Assembly: GCA_942486035.1 (NCBI GenBank)
Contig: CALNXK010000082.1
Location: 1-64,000 of the forward strand
DNA from: Porites lobata
Taxonomy: Eukaryota; Cnidaria; Anthozoa; Scleractinia; Poritidae
Direction of reading: 5' to 3'
Length of the DNA stretch: 64,000 nucleotides
Position numbers and translations under genes: made by a program. Numbering within the stretch: the first letter of the stretch is position 1; the number at the start of each line of letters is the position of its first letter. The notes below the pieces were generated by a model, which made no database searches, was not told where the DNA came from, and saw nothing but the letters and a program-made list of their open reading frames with translations. Positions 58,348 to 64,000 of this stretch are shown here, piece by piece.

Positions 58348-60126
58348 AGGGAAGATACCTGTCACTGTGGCATGGCTGCCATACCGATGAGCTACGCAAA
58401 CCAAATAATAATGGTTAAATCAGTATATACGATTGTAATTCATAATTTTTTGGAGAACAAGTCAACCTTTACCTAGATAAAACACACTGCGTTATCTGGT
58501 CTGCTAGCAATATGGAGCCAGAAAAGTTCGCTGTAAATTAATACGGGATGTAAGCAATAACAATTAAAAGAAGGTGAAAACATTGATAAACATTGTCTTT
58601 CTTTACTTTATTTTCCGACTGATTCCAACAAATAGGTGCAAATTCCTTGGCAGACAGCAAGTAGCAAAGCCAATCTTCGACGGTCCAATTAAACTTTAAA
58701 CAAGGGAGAATGACGGCTACTCTTTTGCTTTCAACAAGTCCTTTTTTTTAGTCCAATCTCGGAAAGGAAAAAGACATGCAAGAAAAGAGAATTTCCTCAT
58801 CATATTGTAGCTCGCCTAAAAGACGTTATTTGGGGTTCACGAGCTACCAACGCGGAGCGCGAGGCCCCCCAAGGAAACACATACGATAGGAAATTTGTCT
58901 TAGAGACCTGAACGCCTGCGCTACCTGTGAACTGTGATTCTAGGTTTGTCGCGCACACGTCACTCTGCGCTCACAGCTTACGCGCATGATCAATATATTT
59001 AATTGTACCTGGTAGGGGACGGACGGGACGGTGAATTTTGTGAAAACAAATTATGGAGTTGTAGTCCGGCGAGCTCTTTCGATGTCTACTCTATGGAAGA
59101 ACACCTAAAAAAATGCGAGATCATTAAGAAACAGTCCAGATAAGAACGATAGCAACAACGGCAACGAACCTGTTGGAATGCAATAAAGGTGCTAACTTTT
59201 CTATTGTCTGTACTTACTTCTGATTGGCTTAAACAGCAAAAGTTAACAAAACTTCATAAAGCAGTACATATATTCATCCTTACTTTCCAACCATCTTCTA
59301 TATAACAAAATCTGGTCTCAGTTTGAATAACAAAGAAATCCTATGAGGGGAAAATGTAAAATTGTAAACTTTTCTTGGCTATTGTTTTCAACTCTTCTGA
59401 TTGGTCAAAATCTTTTAACAACAAAAAACACCCTTTCAAAGTGGAGTATAAATGCATTTTATTAAGTAACCGGCCTCCATGTAGGTTTATGCATTCTCTG
59501 TGTAAAAATGAGCACATTAATTCCTATGTGGGGAAAGCACCGTCGCCGCATAACAAAAGAATAGCTATCCACCTTACCCGGATCATTACTTAATGCGTTA
59601 CAAAACACATTGGTGAGGAGAATTAAGGACATGATCACACACGATTAATTTAATTAAAACTTCAGCAAATTCTCCCACCAAGACCACTAATCCTATAGGA
59701 AACGTGTTGGGACAACAAAGTGGATTAAACGATGGATTATGTTATGAAGGAAGCTGCAAATTTTACAGAAACTTTGGCCCAGTTTCCTACTCGCCCCGTG
59801 TAAGTCCCTCCTCGTTTTGGGAAGCCATGATATCGATCCTTTCGAGCAATCACTTTCTTTAGTTTTGCATTATACTTATCTCTTTTTAGTAGAAACCCGT
59901 TGGTTGGTGGAAATTGTCCCAAGGTTGGTGCAATGTAATGATATTTGATTTTTAAAACTTGAATTTTATATTCAACTTATTGCTTTCTAAAATTTCTCAG
60001 TGAAATCAACAAGCTTAAGTTTGTAATCGGTGAAAATGTCTGGTTCATTCAGATTTCTTCTCTTTTTATTATTTTCATCTAAGCACGAGGCACTACTCGA
60101 TAACTTCAAGTCTAGTTATTTTTTAG
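58348..60126. other. downstream flank of collagen copy 2; no clear gene
   Basis: The stretch is mostly collinear with the flank after copy 1. A minus-strand frame at 59737-59922 (FPPTNGFLLKRDK, FPKRGGTYTGRVGNW) has protein-like character. Its counterpart in unit 1 (about 49500-49680) is interrupted by stops, so I do not call it a gene. Confidence 0.45.
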
Positions 60127-60295
60127 AAGGGGAATCAATTGGGGAATCAATTGAGGTAAGATTTTACAAACAAATTGACGGTTCTTCAGCTTAGTATAAA
60201 GTGTTTGAAGCGTAGTTTAACAGTCGTTTTTATAAACGCAACATTAATGATATTTTGTCGTTTTCTGGTGGGCATTCAGGTTTGGGCTCGACTAA

Positions 60296-60845
60296 GGGCC
60301 TGTTTACATGGAGGTGAGAGACCCCAGGTGGGTAAGGTAACCCGCTTAGGTGGGGTAAACCGCCTTTCCATATAGTCTATTGTTTTAATTTGATTGCGTT
60401 TACATGATAGGTGAGGTGACCCGCCAAGGCGGGTAGCCCGGTCTGCCAGACCGCGTAACCCTCCCAGCCGGGGTCAAATTTTGCCATGTAAACGTTTCAA
60501 GGTGAGGTAATCCTCCTAGCCGGGTCGGATTCGTGATACATCAAATGCGCGCAAAATTCACTTTGGCGGTGGCTTTGCATCATTATAAGTAACAATAGAA
60601 AGCCACCGCAGCGAAGATTCTAGCAAGAGCAGCAAGTGAGAGCAGAAGCACATTAATCGCCAAAACGTGTGGTCTGCCAGCATTTTTCTTGTTTACGTGC
60701 TCAGCGACCATTCAATAATCTTCAGAAAGTGCACCCCGGGATGGCGGGGTTGTAAGATTGCATGTAAACGCGGAAGACTTTTTTACCCCACCTAAGCGGG
60801 TTACCTCACCTCCCTGGGGTCCCCCACCTCCATGTAAACAGGCCC
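60296..60845. mobile_element. 550-bp MITE with GGGCCTGTTTACATGG ends, inserted in an exon
   Basis: The ends GGGCCTGTTTACATGGAGGT and ACCTCCATGTAAACAGGCCC are exact inverted repeats. Flanks are TAA (60293-60295) and TTA (60846-60848), and the empty site in unit 1 (about 50049-50051) reads TTA. A three-base TWA target and GGGCCTGTTT-type ends fit PIF/Harbinger (Tourist-like) elements. The interior has further GGTGAGGTAACCCGC-type repeats and no transposase. Confidence 0.85.
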
Positions 60846-60977
60846 TTATTCCCGAACTTTGGGAGGATAATGGCGTAATTGTGAGTAAAAAACTTACAGA
60901 TACAATAGCAAGGAACTTATTATCTTTGAAAACAACACAAACTTTACAGGTTAAAAAAAGTTTACGGTTTGTTTTTA

Positions 60978-61224
60978 GTGTAAAGTGCACTTAGCTTATC
61001 CAGTTAGTGTACAGGCACTCCATTCAAATAACTAGAAAAAAATAACCCAAATAGAACATAATAGGATTAAAAAACCCCAACTGACAGGAGGAAACCACCA
61101 GTTGGCTATTAACAAGCGTGGCCGAAGATTTAAACTCGGGATGACCGAGAACAAAATCCAGCAAGTGACCAGCCCGGGAGTCAAACCCTAGACCGCCGGA
61201 TTCTGAGTCTGACACGGTGACCAC
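60978..61224 (-). mobile_element. tRNA-derived SINE, minus strand
   Basis: On the minus strand the head reads GAGTGGTCACCGTGTCAGAC with a B box GGTTTGACTCC (61178-61188). The body contains ATCTTCGGCCACGCTTGTTA, CCAACTGGTGGTTTCC and GAATGGAGTGCCTGTACAC, ending near AGCTAAGTGCACTTTACAC. It is absent from the equivalent part of unit 1. It belongs to a different SINE family from the one at 21733. Confidence 0.7.
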
Positions 61225-61232
61225 TCGTTTAT

Positions 61233-61622
61233 CAGGGTCTGGAAGGGTATTTTCGGGATTCGGGATTTGACCAAAATACGGTGCGGGAATCGGGAAAACG
61301 ATAAATATATTGACGGGATCCGGGATTTTACTGTTCCCCGGGAAGCGGGACTGGCCAAAAATTGGGCACAGGATGCAGGATTTATGTTTGCGTGTCTGTC
61401 GGGAATGCCGGAAACCTATAAAAACACGCGTAAATTCAAAATATCAATCGAAAGGATCAACGTACAGCTTACATATATTAGCTTTTGTAGAAATTAGACT
61501 TTTTAATGTATTTTTCTGAGAAAGAAAAGCGGGAAACTGATGAAAAACGTGGGGGATGCGGGATTCCCGCGAAAAAGGGGCGGGAATGCGGAATCAGGAC
61601 CCCCCCCCCCTTCCAGACCCTG
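61233..61622. mobile_element. MITE with CAGGGTCTGGAAGGG ends
   Basis: The ends CAGGGTCTGGAAGGG and CCCTTCCAGACCCTG are inverted, and GTTTAT directly repeats outside both (61227-61232, 61623-61628). The inside is rich in CGGGAT/GGGAATGCGG motifs. It is inserted beside the SINE at 60978 and, like it, is absent from unit 1. Confidence 0.75.
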
Positions 61623-62125
61623 GTTTATGCTGCCTCCTTAAAGCTAGAGCGAGTTATAAAGCAAAAACAGTCTGAATCAGAACAGCGTAGATGATGTGGT
61701 TCAAAGTTTTCTTTGCATTGATAATTTTTGAAACAGCTTAAAAAGTTTGTCACAATATGAATCAACTTAGTAATGTAAGAAACTACATCACTATGACTTA
61801 GGAAAGGTGTTGACAGTTGTGATAGGGCCAAAAAGCTTCTGAGTAGTGACTATTTTTCACAACAGAAACAAACATTATGCATTCATTTCAATTTTTGATT
61901 CTATGGATCAGATTCTAAGTAACTGCCCAATGTTCTTATTTGTGTTTTTTTTTACCTTAGCCTGTCCAAAATGTGAAAATAATCTTCGTTGTACTTGATG
62001 ACCAAGCTTTTATAGATGGTTTTCCAAGGTTACGTTTTTCGCGATATAATGATTACTATACTTTACTAAGCACACAGGTCCCGCAAAGAAGAAGATCATC
62101 ACCGCAAATAAAACTGATGTCTTGA

Positions 62126-63859
62126 TTTTTCAACAAATTCTATTCACAATTATCCCAGGGAGACAGCTGTTATTTGCAAACAACATTGCCGAGACTCAGT
62201 GTCGTTTATCTTATTATTCATTGCAAAATCACATTTGATATTTGAATTTTTGCATAAATTATGAGAAAATGTATCCTGTAAATTTTTTCAGTGAAGCTGA
62301 TTATGAGCTTCCAGAGGGCAAACTATTTTTTTGGAAAAGTTTATTGTATGCCCTTTCAAATGAGGTATAGCTTTCTAAGCTAGGGTAAGTAACAGTGGAG
62401 ATATAATTGTTTTAAAATGTGTGGTCAATTAATTTGCTGTTTGCGCGTCTGTCATAAATGAGTTAAGGGAGAGCATCCTTTTGTTTCGTTCACTATTAAA
62501 ATACCGTACTTTAACAAGTTGAACGTTTTCTATTTATTTTGAGTCTTTTATTGCGGTCGACGAGAGTAGACAGAAGCCTACTTTTTCATTTTGTACCCTG
62601 TGCTAACCGTGTGGGATAAATGCAGTTTGGTGACCATTTCTTCTGTTTCTCTGTTTTCTTTTTTCCATGCAAGAGTCGCACAGGAACCGAGCATATTTCC
62701 CAAATTATGCGATTACTTGTAAAGTTAATATCTCAAATGAGACATAGTGTGTTTCCACCTCTGTTCAATATGCAAAGGGTTGTTTTCATCAAAGAAAAAC
62801 AACAAACCTTGCGAGCAATCTCTCCTCCCCTGTTACGAACACTAACTCACCGTCTCAACTGGGCTAGCCTGCGTCGCACACACTCTAGAGTGATTTTACT
62901 TGACCCGTGAAATAGATATAGTAGAATACTACGCACTATTATGCACTAATTTCATTGTATTCTTTTGTTTGCCTCTTGCTATATTCAGCACTACTTATTA
63001 GTATCTGTCTCACGGTTCAAGTAAACCGCTGAAGTAAGATCACTCTTACTGACGTACAACAGCCGCACCAAATTTGTGTTATGTTACCGAATTTTGCAAA
63101 ATTAAATCTGACAAATTTTGTCTGTTTAGACTTTCACAAAGCGTGCCTTTTCTCAATCAGTACTAAGCAGAGTAGATTTTAGAGGCTTTGTACGTCATTT
63201 CTGAGGCAGCCTGTCCCCTGGTAGGTTTTGTGATACTCAATTTAAAATTTACGGCAGATGTACAGACGGGATATAGAGCCACAAAAGAAAAAATGTTATT
63301 TTAAACTTTCTAACTCGGTGGATAAAAGGTTACGCACATGCATTCTCGCGCGGGCCCGAATGGAGAGCTTGAAACCTCACTATCAATTTCCGGAGGCTTA
63401 AGTAAATAAGCTTAACCTACATGCAAATTTAACAGATTTTTCATTATTTTGTGGCCGGCAGAAGTAAAGATATACTCGGTACGGATTCCAACACTTTCTT
63501 TAGCCTCTACTTTTTAAACGCTAACGACCGGATTCAGCCTGGGTCAGGCTTCTTGTGTAGCAAAATGCGAAATCTTGCTCTGAAACAGTTTGTCCGTAAA
63601 TGACGTCTCCAAACTTAATATGACTAGACCAATAACATAGGAAAAACCGTTCACTTGTTGTCCTTGCATATTTAAGTTTCGGTTGCAAGCTCACATCCGC
63701 CTTCGGATGGCCTTGGATGTTACGTCACAAGCGCGAAAAATTCTCGTCCGCATTTTTCTACCACCCGAGCCTCGATATTGACTTCAGTCACGTAGCACCT
63801 TTTTGAGGAGGATAGACAAACGGGTGTTTTCTGTTTTGAAGACTGAAAGTCCCTCTAAA
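62126..63859 (+). other. junction of unit 2 and unit 3, and upstream flank of collagen copy 3
   Basis: The part 62126-62500 has no counterpart recognised in the window. From about 62508 the sequence follows 40893 onward (TTTATTGCGGTCGACGAGAG compared with TTTATTGCGGTCCACGAGAG), with deletions and more divergence than between copies 1 and 2. A small TIR element at 62886-63047 is inserted. CRE-like and TATTTAAG motifs recur at about 63600-63735. Confidence 0.6.
62886..63047. mobile_element. small TIR element with AGAGTGATYTTACTT ends
   Basis: The left end AGAGTGATTTTACTTGACCC, then CGTGAAATAGATAT, is mirrored at the right by ATCTGTCTCACGGTTCAAGT, AAACCG and AAGTAAGATCACTCT. The left arm has lost about 11 bp. 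It is non-coding and unique to the upstream flank of copy 3. Confidence 0.65.
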
Positions 63860-64000
63860 ATGAAATCATCACCAGCGGTTACCCCTCGCACCAGCATACG
63901 TTTCGTGGCTGTGTGTGTGATGTTCTGTGCTATTCTGGTTAACATTTTTGCACTTGACGAAAAACTAGCGCGCAAACCGCGAGAAGAAGATCGCGTATCT
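63860..64000 (+). CDS. short-chain collagen C4-like protein, copy 3 (exon 1 start, runs off window)
   Basis: The ATG at 63860 opens a 47-codon frame to the window end, beginning MKSSPAVTPRTSIRFVAVCV and continuing FCAILVNIFALDEKLARKPR. It aligns position by position with exon 1 of copies 1 and 2, with substitutions such as KSS for KLS and VCVM for VSVM. There is no frame break in the visible part. Its higher divergence suggests that it split off before copies 1 and 2 separated. Confidence 0.8.
   Translation, partial: MKSSPAVTPRTSIRFVAVCVMFCAILVNIFALDEKLARKPREEDRVS

Larger units (their letters stand above)
60127..62125 (+). pseudogene. unidentified small-exon gene, unit 2 copy, exon disrupted by a MITE
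   Basis: The exon 60127-60155 (GESIGESIE) is followed by an exon starting at 60280 that encodes VWARL, is split by the element at 60296-60845, then resumes IPELWEDNGVI to 60880 before a GTGAGT donor. In unit 1 the equivalent exon is whole. Homology to unit 1 ends near 61925. A possible different terminal exon at 61961-62125 follows an AG acceptor in phase 0 and encodes 54 residues (VKIIFVVLDDQAFIDGFPRL and a basic RRRSS stretch) before TGA. That exon has no counterpart in unit 1 and could be coincidental. Confidence 0.4.

Noticed and set aside
59737..59922. Protein-like minus-strand frame (FPPTNGFLLKRDK)
   Set aside because: The paralogous sequence in unit 1 has several stops and frame changes, so there is no sign of coding constraint.

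Overview
The window is animal genomic DNA and most likely comes from an anthozoan cnidarian, probably a stony coral. The evidence is spliced genes with GT/AG introns, AT-rich intergenic DNA, very many short inverted-repeat transposons (MITEs), tRNA-derived SINEs, non-LTR retrotransposon tails, and a short-chain collagen C4-like gene family. There is no bacterial-style operon structure. The genus is not determined.

Layout: (1) 1-4168 has no recognisable gene. (2) 4169-13288 (+) is an aftiphilin-like vesicle-trafficking gene with many acidic FGxF motifs; its reading frame is broken by at least three small indels as given. (3) 17180-19920 (+) is an intronless gene joining ankyrin repeats to a cGAS-like (Mab-21) nucleotidyltransferase; it has one frameshift and one in-frame stop near the end. 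(4) 19921-23488 holds SINE, LINE-tail and fold-back elements. (5) 23489-30262 (+) is a four-exon, intact, apparently mitochondrial 2-aminoethylphosphonate-pyruvate transaminase. (6) 30263-42000 is a transposon and satellite region. It contains a 2.3-kb element with an 8-bp target duplication and a 4-kb inverted structure whose arms are arrays of a 140-bp palindrome-rich satellite. (7) About 40893 to the window end is a head-to-tail tandem array of roughly 10.7-kb units. Each unit carries a six-exon short-chain-collagen-C4-like gene: copy 1 at 42462-46922, copy 2 at 53371-58347, and copy 3 starting at 63860 and running off the window. A second set of unidentified small exons follows in each complete unit.

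The genes do not form one pathway. The two strongest biological leads are the ankyrin-cGAS-like protein, which suggests innate immune nucleotide signalling, and the locally amplified collagen-like secreted or membrane-anchored proteins. The duplicated units also act as natural empty-site controls: several MITEs present in one unit are absent from the paralogous position in the other, which helps define element ends and target duplications.

All exon models were read by eye from open frames, splice signals and phase. No alignment or database search was run.
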